From assembly GCA_016787755.1 (NCBI GenBank), contig JAEUUA010000018.1:248001-312000 (forward strand): DNA of 64,000 bases, in the 5' to 3' direction. Below the pieces are notes generated by a model that was not told the DNA's origin, ran no database searches, and worked only from the letters and a program-made list of their open reading frames with translations. Positions 53,579-63,410 of this stretch are shown here, piece after piece. Made by a program: the position numbers and the translations under genes. Every line of letters begins with the position of its first letter. Within the stretch, counting starts at the first letter, position 1. This stretch comes from Cyclobacteriaceae bacterium (GTDB lineage: Bacteria; Bacteroidota; Bacteroidia; Cytophagales; Cyclobacteriaceae).

Positions 53579-54703
53579 ATGGAGGGCGAACTGAAAATTT
53601 TAATGCTGGAAGACCGGGAAGAGGATGCAGGATTAGTGGATCGTGCATTAAAAAAAGAGAAGATTCTCTTTTCACGCCTTCGTGTAGATACACGGGAAGA
53701 ATTTACACACGCACTGGATTCTTTTAACCCTGATGTGATTCTTTCCGATCATTCCCTTCCCCAATTCAATTCCATCGAAGCATTAAAGGTATGTCAATTA
53801 AAAAAAAATAGCGCACCCTTTATTCTGGTCACGGGCGCAGTCTCTGAAGAGTTTGCTGTCAACTGCTTAAAACGTGGAGCCGATGACTATGTATTAAAAT
53901 CGAATCTATCCCGACTGCCGCTTGCCATCAGATATGCTTTGCGCCAACATCGCTACGAAAGCAATAGACAGATTCATGAGGAAATGTTATTAAAAAAGAA
54001 TACGGAACTTACGAAGATCAATCAAGAATTGGACTCATTCGTATACAGCGTTTCACATGATCTGCGTTCTCCCCTAACTTCCATTTTAGGATTGGTGATT
54101 GTTGCTAAAATGGATCAAATTTCGGACCGGGAGGCAACCCAAAACTATTTTGAACTGATTGAAAAGAGCGTTCTAAAATTAGACGAAACGCTTCGGAAAA
54201 TACTGGACTACTCCCGCAATGCAAGGGGAGAATTAACAATCAGCGAAGTAGACCTCAGCTATCTGATCCATCACTCATCTGAGCAACTAAAGTATTTACA
54301 AGGATATAATGAAATTAAAATACACACTAATCTCAATGGTCACGCAGCTTTATATTCTGATACCTATCGGCTATCGGTAATACTTGCCAACCTGATTTCT
54401 AATTCTATCAAGTATAGGGATGAGCATAAACCAAATCAATTCATTGAAATCACTGCCAACATTACCCCTACCTACCTCATGCTCATTATCCGTGATAACG
54501 GAATCGGAATTCATGCAGATTATCTTCGAAATGTATTCAATATGTTCTATCGCGCTACAGACCGAAGTCAAGGTGCAGGGTTGGGCCTTTACATTGTAAA
54601 AGAGATGGTGGAGAAGCTAAGCGGAACAATTGTTATTAACTCGGAGTATGGACAAGAGACATTGATCTCGATTACGATTCCAAATAAATTGTTGTCAACA
54701 TAA
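53579..54703 (+). CDS. receiver-histidine kinase hybrid
   Basis: A 374-residue cytoplasmic protein: receiver domain (residues 5-125; acidic pocket LEDRE, phospho-acceptor Asp57 in ILSDHSLP), a coiled coil, HisKA with SVSHDLRSP (His160) and an ATPase domain (NLISNSIKYRD, RDNGIGIHAD, GLGLYIVKEM). The receiver comes before the kinase and no sensor domain is present, so it is probably controlled by phosphotransfer from another kinase. It heads an operon with the PAS kinase (11 bp) and the NarL-type regulator. Confidence 0.9.
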   Translation: MEGELKILMLEDREEDAGLVDRALKKEKILFSRLRVDTREEFTHALDSFNPDVILSDHSLPQFNSIEALKVCQLKKNSAPFILVTGAVSEEFAVNCLKRGADDYVLKSNLSRLPLAIRYALRQHRYESNRQIHEEMLLKKNTELTKINQELDSFVYSVSHDLRSPLTSILGLVIVAKMDQISDREATQNYFELIEKSVLKLDETLRKILDYSRNARGELTISEVDLSYLIHHSSEQLKYLQGYNEIKIHTNLNGHAALYSDTYRLSVILANLISNSIKYRDEHKPNQFIEITANITPTYLMLIIRDNGIGIHADYLRNVFNMFYRATDRSQGAGLGLYIVKEMVEKLSGTIVINSEYGQETLISITIPNKLLST

Positions 54704-54714
54704 TCCTACGATAG

Positions 54715-56211
54715 TTGGACTTTTTGAACTCCATCCTGAGTAATATGATTGAGGCTCTTATTGTAACGGATTCGAATGGAAGAGTTCTTTTTTTTAATGA
54801 AGCTGCACGAACACTCAGTAAGGATATTCTTGAGAAACCCATTCAGGAAGGGGACGACTTCATCAGGTTAGTAAGTCCAGATCGCAAAGAGATTGTAAGG
54901 GAAATCATCCAAACCATCAAACTCAGCAAGCAGGCAGAAAAATCTGTTGCACAGTACACCAACCTTCAGGGAACGACACTTCACCTTGAATGTAACTATG
55001 TGCCGTTAACCGATGTACATAACGAAGTCGCTTTCATACATACATTTATTCGCGACATCACTCCACAAAAGATCTTTGAGATGAAGCTGACCACGCAGTC
55101 GGCAAACATCGGCAACCTGATCGACAAAGCAAATGCCATCATCATTGGTGTAGATACCAGTGGATACATTACCGAATGGAATCTGTATTGCAGCAAAGTA
55201 ACTGGATTTGAAAAGGACGAAGTGTATGCTCAAAAATTTTCCGATATCTTGTTGACAAAAGAGGAGCTCTATTTCGATGACTTGCTCAACAAAGTATTAC
55301 TTAATGAATCTGTGATCAACTACGAAATGCCAGTTCGAACGAAGTCGAAAAAGAAAGCCATCTTTCTCTTAAACGGAACCCATCGAACAACCCCCACACT
55401 AGAAGTTACCGGAGTACTTTTCGTGGGGCAGGATATCACAGAATTGTCCCATTATCGCGCCTCATTGGAAAAAAAAGTTCAGGAACGAACCAAGGAATTG
55501 CAACAAGCGTTGCGAAAAGAAAAAGAAGTGGTAGAAATGAAAACGCGGTTCGTATCTATAGCCTCCCATGAATTTCGCACTCCCTTATCCTCTATTGAAT
55601 ATGCTGTCAATGCTATCCGAAATCCTACCCAAGCAGGGGATGAAAACGAACGCGCGATCAGACTCAGTAGTATTGACAAGCAAATTAAACACATGATGGC
55701 ATTATTAGATGATGTGTTGACCTACGATAAAAGTGAAGCTGGCAAAATTCAATTAATTATTACTGATATATCCTTGACTGAATTTTTAAATACGGTCATC
55801 GAAGATGTATGCCACAACACCAAGGATACTCACAAAATAAACTATGAAGTTGAACAATTACCAGAGAAAATTGCCACCGATGAAAAATTGCTGCGTAATG
55901 TGCTGATCAATTTATTGACCAACGCAATAAAATTTTCACCAGGTAAACCAGAAATACATCTCACAGTCACGAACGAAGGAAATCAATTGCAAATGACGAT
56001 AAGAGATGAGGGAATTGGAATCCCCGAAAATGAACTGAATAGAATATTTGAAGCTTTTGTGCGTGGAAAAAATACTGCGGCCATTCAGGGAACAGGCTTG
56101 GGTCTTTCCATTGTAAAGAAAGCTATAGAGTTATTAGGAGGTCAGATTCAAGTAAAAAGCCAATTAAATAAGGGAACGATCTTTACAGTAACAATCCCAT
56201 ACCATGAGTAA
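54715..56211 (+). CDS. PAS-domain sensor histidine kinase
   Basis: A 498-residue soluble kinase with two PAS domains (from ILSNMIEALIVTDSNGRVLF and from IDKANAIIIGVDTSGYITEW), a coiled coil, HisKA with SIASHEFRTPLSS (His285) and an ATPase domain (NLLTNAIKFSP, RDEGIGIPENE, GTGLGLSIVK). The start is TTG at 54715, giving the usual helix in front of PAS1; ATG 54745 is the alternative. Its stop overlaps the NarL-type regulator by eight bases, so that regulator is the likely partner. Confidence 0.88.
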   Translation: MDFLNSILSNMIEALIVTDSNGRVLFFNEAARTLSKDILEKPIQEGDDFIRLVSPDRKEIVREIIQTIKLSKQAEKSVAQYTNLQGTTLHLECNYVPLTDVHNEVAFIHTFIRDITPQKIFEMKLTTQSANIGNLIDKANAIIIGVDTSGYITEWNLYCSKVTGFEKDEVYAQKFSDILLTKEELYFDDLLNKVLLNESVINYEMPVRTKSKKKAIFLLNGTHRTTPTLEVTGVLFVGQDITELSHYRASLEKKVQERTKELQQALRKEKEVVEMKTRFVSIASHEFRTPLSSIEYAVNAIRNPTQAGDENERAIRLSSIDKQIKHMMALLDDVLTYDKSEAGKIQLIITDISLTEFLNTVIEDVCHNTKDTHKINYEVEQLPEKIATDEKLLRNVLINLLTNAIKFSPGKPEIHLTVTNEGNQLQMTIRDEGIGIPENELNRIFEAFVRGKNTAAIQGTGLGLSIVKKAIELLGGQIQVKSQLNKGTIFTVTIPYHE

Positions 56212-56875
56212 CGAAAAAATTAGAGTACTATTGGTCGATGACCATAAGTTGATTCGGGATGGAATTGAAGCCATGCTCCTGAACACCAAGGACATTGAAA
56301 TCATTGCTTCCGTTTCATCAGGAGAAGAAGCAATTAACGAAGTACGTCAAAACAAACCCGATGTAATTTTGATGGACATCATGATGGGCGGTATGACAGG
56401 GGTGGAGGCAACGCGGTGGGTGAAAGAATTTGACCCGGCTGTTAAAGTTGTCCTCGTAACAATGGAAATCAGTAAAGAATATGTTTCAGCGGGCATTAAG
56501 TCAGGTGTCGATGGATATTTGCCCAAAGATATTGACAAGGACACACTCATAGACGCAGTCAGAACTGTACAAGGTGGTGGTCGTTTCTTTAATGATGCTA
56601 TTATGAAACTGGTATTCGAAGATTTTTATTCCCATGAAAAATTAAAAAGCTCAGATAAGAAGCTGCCCAATGACCTCACCAAACGTGAACATGAAATATT
56701 AAACTTGGTGGCCTCTGGTAAATCCAATAAAGAACTAGCTGAATCTCTCTTCATCAGCATCAAAACAGTAGAAACCCACAAAACCAATATCCTGGAAAAA
56801 CTAGGTCTCAAAAACACAACCGAATTGGTCAGATACGCGATAAAAAATAACATCATTTCAATAGACAGTCTTTAA
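56204..56875 (+). CDS. NarL/LuxR-family response regulator
   Basis: A 223-residue regulator: receiver domain with phospho-acceptor Asp58 in VILMDIMMGG and the LPKD lysine, a linker, and a LuxR-type helix-turn-helix (LTKREHEILNLVASGKSNKE, LFISIKTVETHKTNI). It is the last gene of the kinase operon and overlaps the PAS kinase gene by eight bases. Regulators of this type bind dyad sites, and GGAGT-W-ACTCC palindromes upstream of this operon and two others are good candidates (inference). Confidence 0.93.
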   Translation: MSNEKIRVLLVDDHKLIRDGIEAMLLNTKDIEIIASVSSGEEAINEVRQNKPDVILMDIMMGGMTGVEATRWVKEFDPAVKVVLVTMEISKEYVSAGIKSGVDGYLPKDIDKDTLIDAVRTVQGGGRFFNDAIMKLVFEDFYSHEKLKSSDKKLPNDLTKREHEILNLVASGKSNKELAESLFISIKTVETHKTNILEKLGLKNTTELVRYAIKNNIISIDSL

Positions 56876-57136
56876 ATTTCTCAGGGTTTACCCCGACTCG
56901 TCAGGTAAGACCATCTTTGCATCTAAGGGTCAACACCTATGCAGCTCCGTGAAAAAAAAAATAGTTTTCGCTGTAGAGGCCTTGCAAAAATCCTCTGCCA
57001 TCCCGCAGGAAGGTTATTTCTCTGCTTGCTCCTTATTTTTTTGAAATCAGAATTGCCCTGAAGGATTCGCCTTTGGGATCCCTCACCTTTGATGTATCAA
57101 AACGACAAAGACAAAAACATTTTAAACAACAACAAC

Positions 57137-58228
57137 ATGACACTCAAAAGCAGAATCAAAGAAAGAGGGATCAACGCGATTATGGTTCTCGTTTTATTTT
57201 TCATCATGAGTATCTACTCGTGTGTAGCACAGGGGCAACAGCTTGACCCGCATTTGCCCGGCAATACGGTAAAAACGGCCGGTAACATTATCAATGTGTC
57301 GAAAGAAGTTAATTTGGAGGCGAAGGCAGTACCGATGCGCAGCTCAATCAACAGCCCGTTTGCAGAATTGAAGCCAGCGTTTTCTCCTAAAGGAGACAAA
57401 TTGTACTTCAGTAGAGTAGCCCATCCTAACAATACGAATGGAGTAGATGATCAGGAAGACGTTTGGTATTCTAACTATGATACCTTAACCAAGGACTGGT
57501 CCGAACCAATCCGCATGTCAGGGCACCTCAACAACAGCGGTCCTAACTTTATACAAAACGTGAGCGTAACGGGTGACACGCTGATTCTAGGCAACCAATA
57601 TTTAAAGAAAGGCAAAATGAGAGATGGTGTTTCTTACAGTGTAAACATCAACGGAGAATGGTCATTCCCTAAACCAATCACGATCCTCAATGATTATAAT
57701 ATGTCACAACATGGCAACCACTTTGTATCCCTGAAGTCGGGGGTGATCATCTCAGCAGTAGAACGTTCGGAAAGTGTAGGCCACCGCGACTTGTATGTAA
57801 GTTTCTGGAACGGAAAATATGCTACCGAGCCTGTGAACATGGGCGGTGTGATCAACTCAACCCTGGAGGAATCATCTCCCTACCTGGCCTCTGATAACAA
57901 GACGCTTTACTTCGCTTCGAAAGGACACAATGGGTACGGAGGCTATGATATTTTTATGACAACGCGGTTAGATGACTCGTGGACCAACTGGACAGTCCCT
58001 GTAAACTTAGGCCCTGCAGTGAATGGTCAAATGGATGAAGAATTTTTCAGCATCACACACTGTGGCCGATATGCGATCTTCACTAAGAAGATGGGTATCC
58101 ACAATGAAGACTTGTATAAGATATCAGTAGAGGACTTGTTCAACAACAATACGACAACCGATCCTCGTGTCACTAGTTCTTTCAACAAGACGATTAAGAA
58201 AGAACGTCATACATTGAATACACTATAG
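57137..58228 (+). CDS. exported PD40/TolB-like beta-propeller protein
   Basis: A 363-residue protein with a membrane or lipoprotein signal (IMVLVLFFIMSIYSC) and repeated PD40 blades: FSPKGDKLYFSR, YLASDNKTLYFASKGHNGYG with GYDIFMTTR, and FFSITHCGRYAIFTKK. Such propellers occur in OmpA-type and surface-associated proteins of this phylum. ATG 57137 is preferred since the signal begins soon after. It is followed by a strong terminator and stands alone. Confidence 0.82.
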   Translation: MTLKSRIKERGINAIMVLVLFFIMSIYSCVAQGQQLDPHLPGNTVKTAGNIINVSKEVNLEAKAVPMRSSINSPFAELKPAFSPKGDKLYFSRVAHPNNTNGVDDQEDVWYSNYDTLTKDWSEPIRMSGHLNNSGPNFIQNVSVTGDTLILGNQYLKKGKMRDGVSYSVNINGEWSFPKPITILNDYNMSQHGNHFVSLKSGVIISAVERSESVGHRDLYVSFWNGKYATEPVNMGGVINSTLEESSPYLASDNKTLYFASKGHNGYGGYDIFMTTRLDDSWTNWTVPVNLGPAVNGQMDEEFFSITHCGRYAIFTKKMGIHNEDLYKISVEDLFNNNTTTDPRVTSSFNKTIKKERHTLNTL

Positions 58229-58255
58229 AAATTTGTTTTGATTCGTTTATGTCTT

Positions 58256-58280
58256 GGCTGGGGTAACCCAGCCTTTTTTT
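58256..58280 (+). terminator. rho-independent terminator after the PD40 gene
   Basis: A 7-bp stem GGCTGGG (58256-58262) with CCCAGCC (58267-58273), a 4-base loop and a run of seven T. It is 27 bp after the PD40 stop and lies 35 bp from the converging kinase gene's stop. Confidence 0.9.
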
Positions 58281-58314
58281 ATGAACCTGCAACAAGAAGC
58301 ATTTTTGAAAATCG

Positions 58315-60162
58315 TTACATCGATGATGGTAACTCGTCAAGTCGATCTTTTCCCAGCGAAAAAAAGAAGGTGGCTCCTTCATTAACTTTGGCGTCAGCCC
58401 AAATCTTTCCACCATGTTTAGTCACAATACGATTAACAATGGCTAATCCTACACCTGTTCCCTCAAAATCAACTTCAGAATGGAGACGTTGGAAGACACC
58501 AAAAAGTTTATCATAATAATCCATATCAAAGCCAGCGCCATTATCTTTTACATAATAAACAACATCATCGGATTTCATACTCCCGATTTCAATCACAATT
58601 TTTTCTTTGTGTCGGGAATACTTAATGGCATTGGAAATTAGGTTTACCCAAATCTGCTGGATTGTACCATGATCGCCATAAGCAGAAGGTAAAGGCAATA
58701 CAGTAATAGAAAGGGAGTCTTGGTTTTGATGTTCCTCAACAATGGTTTGAACAATATGATCCATCGATACCGATGATTTTGTCAATGCTTTTCTTCCCAT
58801 CCGCGAAAAGGCTAACAAGTCATCAATAAGTTGCCCCATTTTCTCTCCGTTCTTTAAAATAATATTTATTATTCGTTTTGCTTCATCATCAAACAAACTT
58901 TCATATTCTTCAACAAGAATATTCATATACCCGTGGACAGAGCGAAGGGGAGCCCGTAAATCATGGGAAACAGAATAGGAAAATGATTCTAATTCCTGGT
59001 TGACAACCTCCAACTCATGCGTCCGTTCGGCAACCATGTCTGAAAGTTTTTGATTAAATAATTTTATTTCAGTTTCTGCTCGTTTCCTTTCTGTAACATC
59101 GGTTATGAATCCGCAAAAAGATATTTCCGCTCCGGTTTTCAATACACTAATCGATAACTCAATAGGAAATTCACTACCTTCTTTACGCAACGCAGTAAGT
59201 TCAAGGAGCTTGTCAATAGCAGGGCCTTCCCCCGTACGGAAAAAATGTTCAAGCCCCTTGCTGTGAGCAATTCGAAAATTTTCGGGAATAATAGTAGAAG
59301 CTAATTCTTTTCCTATGGCCTCTGAGCGCATCCATCCAAACATTTCTTCAGCTCGCTTATTCCAATCCGTAATAATTCCTTTGGCATTCATGACAATCAC
59401 AGCACTCATGGCCGAATTGACCACCGCATGTAGTTTGGCACTGCTTTCACTAAGCGCATGGGTTTGTTCTTCGATGCGCATCAACATATGATTGAACGCT
59501 TCGGTCAATAATCCGATCTCGTCATCATCATACTTTTGAGCCCGCACAGAATAATCTTGTTTGTCTGAAATAGCTTTTGCAGTACCAGCCAACGCTAAAA
59601 TAGGAGCCGAAATTTGTCGCTGTAAATTCCGGGAAAGCAAAAACGCAAGCAACAAGGCAACTACAATTACTAATAGAGTAATGCCTCCATAAAGACGGAA
59701 GCGCTCATACATAAAACTCATATCGGATAATAAATATAAGGTTCCTATCCGCTTACCTTCATGGTCAATCGATACAAATCCATGCAGATGAGATTCATCA
59801 AACCGAAATCCGTCCTCACTTAATGCGGCAGGCAATGCATCTTCTGAGATATCCAGAGGATAGTGTGAAAAAAGATTTCCTTCTTTAGTATATATACCCG
59901 CCACCTTAATTTGAGGTTCCGCTTTAAGGGCGAGTAATATTTCCCTAGCAGCCTCGGAGTCATCGAAGGTTAGCACGGCCGTGCTATTTGCAGCAATGAT
60001 CTCTCCCAGGATGGACAGCTCCCTGATACTGGTTCTGCGAGAAGTGATAAACTCATTTATGAAAAGTGCAGAACAGGTAAGCAGCAATACAGCGGTGCAG
60101 GTTAATAGAATAACGTGCATTAACTTTTGTTGTATGCTTGAACCGTTTAGTGCCATACTCAA
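58315..60162 (-). CDS. membrane sensor histidine kinase with HAMP and PAS domains
   Basis: A 615-residue kinase: membrane helix at about 13-35, periplasmic sensor of about 115 residues (CHASE8-like), second helix at about 157-178, HAMP (LQRQISAPILALAGTAKAIS), PAS (MSAVIVMNAKGIITDWNKRA), HisKA with SVSHDLRAPLRS (His400) and ATPase domain (NLISNAIKYS, DNGAGFDMDY, GTGVGLAIV). Its start overlaps the YfiR-like stop by four bases. In this operon a periplasmic YfiR-like protein and an outer-membrane receptor are made with it, which suggests sensing of something at the envelope. Confidence 0.92.
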   Translation of the reverse strand: MSMALNGSSIQQKLMHVILLTCTAVLLLTCSALFINEFITSRRTSIRELSILGEIIAANSTAVLTFDDSEAAREILLALKAEPQIKVAGIYTKEGNLFSHYPLDISEDALPAALSEDGFRFDESHLHGFVSIDHEGKRIGTLYLLSDMSFMYERFRLYGGITLLVIVVALLLAFLLSRNLQRQISAPILALAGTAKAISDKQDYSVRAQKYDDDEIGLLTEAFNHMLMRIEEQTHALSESSAKLHAVVNSAMSAVIVMNAKGIITDWNKRAEEMFGWMRSEAIGKELASTIIPENFRIAHSKGLEHFFRTGEGPAIDKLLELTALRKEGSEFPIELSISVLKTGAEISFCGFITDVTERKRAETEIKLFNQKLSDMVAERTHELEVVNQELESFSYSVSHDLRAPLRSVHGYMNILVEEYESLFDDEAKRIINIILKNGEKMGQLIDDLLAFSRMGRKALTKSSVSMDHIVQTIVEEHQNQDSLSITVLPLPSAYGDHGTIQQIWVNLISNAIKYSRHKEKIVIEIGSMKSDDVVYYVKDNGAGFDMDYYDKLFGVFQRLHSEVDFEGTGVGLAIVNRIVTKHGGKIWADAKVNEGATFFFSLGKDRLDELPSSM

Positions 60163-60707
60163 TGAGTTTGGGATTCAACAATGTCGGCCAGCCTCAGTAA
60201 TTTCGAACTACAAACTAGTTCTTCTTTCTTAACCGCACTTAGGTTGATTCGAATTCGAGTTTTGTTTGCCTCCGTATAGAGCCGAATCATACCCCCAAGC
60301 CTCGCAAAGTTGGAAGCATCGCTAACAGTAAGAATGTTTTTTGACTTAAGACGATCCAGAATGCCTTTCATTTCGTCTTTATCAGTGGGAATAATATAGA
60401 GAATATGACAAGCCGTGATTTCATCTGCTCTATTAAACCGTTGAATGACCAAGGGATGTTTTTTTACTTGCTCATTCTTAACAGTCTCATCCAGGTAGGA
60501 CCCAAAAGGATCTTTACCCAAAATGCCAATCACAAAGGGACTGTCATCTTCAGGAAGCACATCTAAGGGCCATTCCACATAGTGAGAGAAATTGAAAAGG
60601 AAAACCGCCTTAACTTTATACTCGTTGGAGGGTTCAGGTTGGGGCTGTCGGTATGAAAAAAGAAAAAAAGAAAACCCTAGCCAGAATATTGAAGTGAGAA
60701 ATTTCAT
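60159..60707 (-). CDS. YfiR-like periplasmic protein (DUF4154)
   Basis: A 182-residue exported protein with signal peptide (FLTSIFWLGFSFFLFSY) and the YfiR signature: YKVKAVFLFNFSHYVEWP, FVIGILGKDPFGSYLDE, HILYI and SDASNFARLGGMIRLYTEA. Two Cys residues are present, in TACHILYI and VCSSK. In Pseudomonas YfiR represses a membrane diguanylate cyclase; here the partner is a histidine kinase, the usual arrangement in Bacteroidota. It overlaps both neighbouring genes by four bases. Confidence 0.9.
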   Translation of the reverse strand: MKFLTSIFWLGFSFFLFSYRQPQPEPSNEYKVKAVFLFNFSHYVEWPLDVLPEDDSPFVIGILGKDPFGSYLDETVKNEQVKKHPLVIQRFNRADEITACHILYIIPTDKDEMKGILDRLKSKNILTVSDASNFARLGGMIRLYTEANKTRIRINLSAVKKEELVCSSKLLRLADIVESQTH

Positions 60708-62767
60708 AGTTGGAAGGCCATCTTAACATAAAAACTCCGCTCAACATCTTCTCTTGGATTTGGACTCGAGATGACATACTCGGAATGTTGAGCGTTCAAA
60801 AGATTTTGACCAGTAACCGAAACCTCTAAATTTTTTTTTGGTAACCAGGCTAGCTTGAGATCTAACTCAGAATATTTTGGAACAGTACCGGGTACGCCTC
60901 CATTATTGTATTTAAAAGAGTCCACAAATCGAAGCCCACCATACACTTCAAAATTCTTTGTTAGATTGATGAAGGAGCGAACAGAAAATCGATGCCTCGG
61001 ATCGGCAGTTTCATTAAGCGCTTGATTGAAATCTTCCTTACCCGATTTTATTCTGATGTCGTCCCGCAGCAAGGTATATCCACCATTAATCCGCCACCAG
61101 TCAGCAACCTGATACGTAAGCCGCCACTCAAATCCATACGTTTCGCCTTCAAGATTATTTTCATAGAAAAATGGAAAGGTAAGTCCATACTGATCCGCTG
61201 GACTTTGACTTGTACTCCTGATCCGATCATATATATTATAGAATGTCGAAAAGGAACTTGTGACTTTTGTACCAAACTGAATCCGGTGCCCAAGTTCATA
61301 GGCAATCAAAGTCTCAGACCGAAAGTTTGCTCCACCAATGAGAAGATTCTCCACAATGGGTGCGAAACCCGGTGTAGGGATCCGGATGTGCCTGTCAATT
61401 CGGGAAGGCATCCTCACAGCCCGTGAAACCGCAGTCCATAAAAGTTGCTTCGAGGTAAGATTCCATTGTAGCCTCATACTTGGCTCATACTCAAATCCCG
61501 TATAGTCATTATGCTCTACCTTGGTGCCCACCGTGAAGGAAAGATTATCGAACACCGAAATTTCATCCTGGACAAAGACGCTGAATAAGTTTCGGTCTAA
61601 AACTTCTGGAATGAATGCAAGACCGGGGGCATTTTTTACTTCATCATGCGTATATCGGTAACCTAAACCCCAAACGAAATGATGGCGCGTTCCCAAACTT
61701 AATGTGTGCTGAAAATCGAGATCATAGGTATCCAGATTATCTTTTAACGTACCGGCTGGCGCCAACACAATAGAATTGTCTTCTGTTCTTGACTCAGAAA
61801 CATCTTGTATAAAAAATGTTTTGTCATAATAGAGTTGAAGGCGTATCTCTGAACGTTCAGAAAAAACATGCGACCATCTGCCAAGAATATTTCCTCCTTG
61901 CTGATCACTCTTACCTCCAGCAGAAAGGTTTGCCTGACCATTATAATAATCTCCTTGAAACGTGAATTCATTTTTCTCAGAGGATTTTGAATCTAGCCGA
62001 AATCCCCCTTGTCCCATCCACCAGACATCTGACGCTTCTTCTCCATCCGGATAAACTGCTTCATCACGATTGAAGTATTTACCATACATCCGAAGAAAAG
62101 TTTTTTCCCCAAGCCTCGTTCCATACCGTATCCCTGTAGATCCCCGCAATTGAGAGCCACCACCGGCCTCCCCGTAAAATCCCTGCGTGTCATACGCTTT
62201 TTTAGTGATTATGTTAATCACTCCATTGACTGCATTAGCGCCCCATAATGTTCCACCAGTACCACTGATCACTTCAATGCGCTCAACATCTGCTAATAAA
62301 TAGTCTTGCCGATCCCAGAATACTCCTGAGAAAAGCGGTGTATAAACCGTTCTCCCATCAATAAGAACTAGAAGTTTATTGGCTAGATCAGTATTGAACC
62401 CGCGCGCACTAATCGCCCAATCGTGTGAATTTTTTTGAGCAATGTGAAGATTGGTTGCCAGCCGCAATGCCTCTGGTATGCTTGTAGCTCCTGCGCGCCT
62501 GATGTCGTCCTGGGTAATCACTTGAATTGCCGAAGCCGCTTCCGTTAGCTTCTCTGCGCGCCTCGAAACTGACATCACCTCAACATTTAACAATTCTTCC
62601 ATGCTGAGTTTTTTCAAGGTGTCCGGTGTCAGGAGACTCTGCATTGTCTGGCTAAACAGTAATTCTGAATTCAAGGTCAGCAAAAGAAAAATAAGAAGGC
62701 CAGAAAATGATCTTGAGTAACGCGTGCGTTTGGCTTGAACACACAATCTGGAAAGAGCATCTATCAT
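60704..62767 (-). CDS. TonB-dependent receptor
   Basis: A 687-residue outer-membrane receptor with signal peptide (FSGLLIFLLLTLNSELLFSQ), plug domain (VITQDDIRRAGATSIPEALR, ISARGFNT, VLIDGRTVYTPLFSG, GTLWGANAVNGVINIITK) and a 22-strand barrel ending in FYVKMAFQL. It looks like the vitamin B12/colicin-I-type receptors rather than SusC. Four-base overlap with the YfiR-like gene and 13 bp to the upstream response regulator mark an operon. Substrate unknown; it may serve as an outer sensor. Confidence 0.92.
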   Translation of the reverse strand: MIDALSRLCVQAKRTRYSRSFSGLLIFLLLTLNSELLFSQTMQSLLTPDTLKKLSMEELLNVEVMSVSRRAEKLTEAASAIQVITQDDIRRAGATSIPEALRLATNLHIAQKNSHDWAISARGFNTDLANKLLVLIDGRTVYTPLFSGVFWDRQDYLLADVERIEVISGTGGTLWGANAVNGVINIITKKAYDTQGFYGEAGGGSQLRGSTGIRYGTRLGEKTFLRMYGKYFNRDEAVYPDGEEASDVWWMGQGGFRLDSKSSEKNEFTFQGDYYNGQANLSAGGKSDQQGGNILGRWSHVFSERSEIRLQLYYDKTFFIQDVSESRTEDNSIVLAPAGTLKDNLDTYDLDFQHTLSLGTRHHFVWGLGYRYTHDEVKNAPGLAFIPEVLDRNLFSVFVQDEISVFDNLSFTVGTKVEHNDYTGFEYEPSMRLQWNLTSKQLLWTAVSRAVRMPSRIDRHIRIPTPGFAPIVENLLIGGANFRSETLIAYELGHRIQFGTKVTSSFSTFYNIYDRIRSTSQSPADQYGLTFPFFYENNLEGETYGFEWRLTYQVADWWRINGGYTLLRDDIRIKSGKEDFNQALNETADPRHRFSVRSFINLTKNFEVYGGLRFVDSFKYNNGGVPGTVPKYSELDLKLAWLPKKNLEVSVTGQNLLNAQHSEYVISSPNPREDVERSFYVKMAFQL

Positions 62768-62780
62768 GGCGTTCTTTCAA

Positions 62781-63224
62781 TCATTTAATTGCTTTATTGA
62801 CCACCATCCAATACATCCCCAATCCATTTATCGTTTTTGAAAAATCATTAAAATTAACGGGCTTCACGATGTAACTATTGGCACCCAAATCATAAGCCTT
62901 CTGAACATCTGGATGCTCAGCTGAGGAAGTCAGAATTACGACCGGGATACTTTTCATTTGTGGATCAAGTTTTAGTTTTTCAAGTACTTCTAGACCGTTG
63001 ACTTTTGGCATCTTCAAATCCAACAAAATGACCTTGGGTATTTGATTAATATTTCGACCGGAAAATTCTCCGCGCCCAAAAATAAAATCCAAAGCTTTGG
63101 CGCCATCCTCTAAATGAATAAGGTTATTTGCCAGCTTCTGTTTCTTAAGGGTGCGAATGGTTAATTCTGCGTCCGCTAGATTGTCTTCGACAATTAAAAT
63201 TTCTACTTCCTGGTTGTCTATCAT
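62781..63224 (-). CDS. single-domain response regulator (Rcp1-like)
   Basis: A 147-residue receiver domain with no output domain: acidic residues in IVEDNLADAEL, phospho-acceptor Asp in ILLDLKMPKVNG and Lys in VKPVNF. Rcp1-type receivers take phosphate from kinases and pass it on or act by protein contact. ATG 63224 is used; the upstream frame requires TTG. It is the first gene of the operon with the TonB receptor, YfiR-like protein and membrane kinase. Confidence 0.9.
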   Translation of the reverse strand: MIDNQEVEILIVEDNLADAELTIRTLKKQKLANNLIHLEDGAKALDFIFGRGEFSGRNINQIPKVILLDLKMPKVNGLEVLEKLKLDPQMKSIPVVILTSSAEHPDVQKAYDLGANSYIVKPVNFNDFSKTINGLGMYWMVVNKAIK

Positions 63225-63289
63225 GTGGGAAAACAAGTTTCTTGAGCTAGACAATATAGACTGATTCAAATAGTAGGGTCTTCATATGG

Positions 63290-63304
63290 TAGGAGTAACT
63301 CCTA
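63290..63304. promoter_or_regulatory. palindromic operator copy 2, TAGGAGT-A-ACTCCTA
   Basis: Two perfect 7-bp arms around one A, 66 bp upstream of the Rcp1-like start on the minus strand. Core identical to copy 1. Confidence 0.75.
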
Positions 63305-63410
63305 TTCCTTTTGATGGTAAGCTGACATGATATCAAAGGAACGGGCAAGCTTTGCACGCTCCAGTGACAACTCATTTACGTTCCATTACACCAATGAAGG
63401 GATAAAAAAA

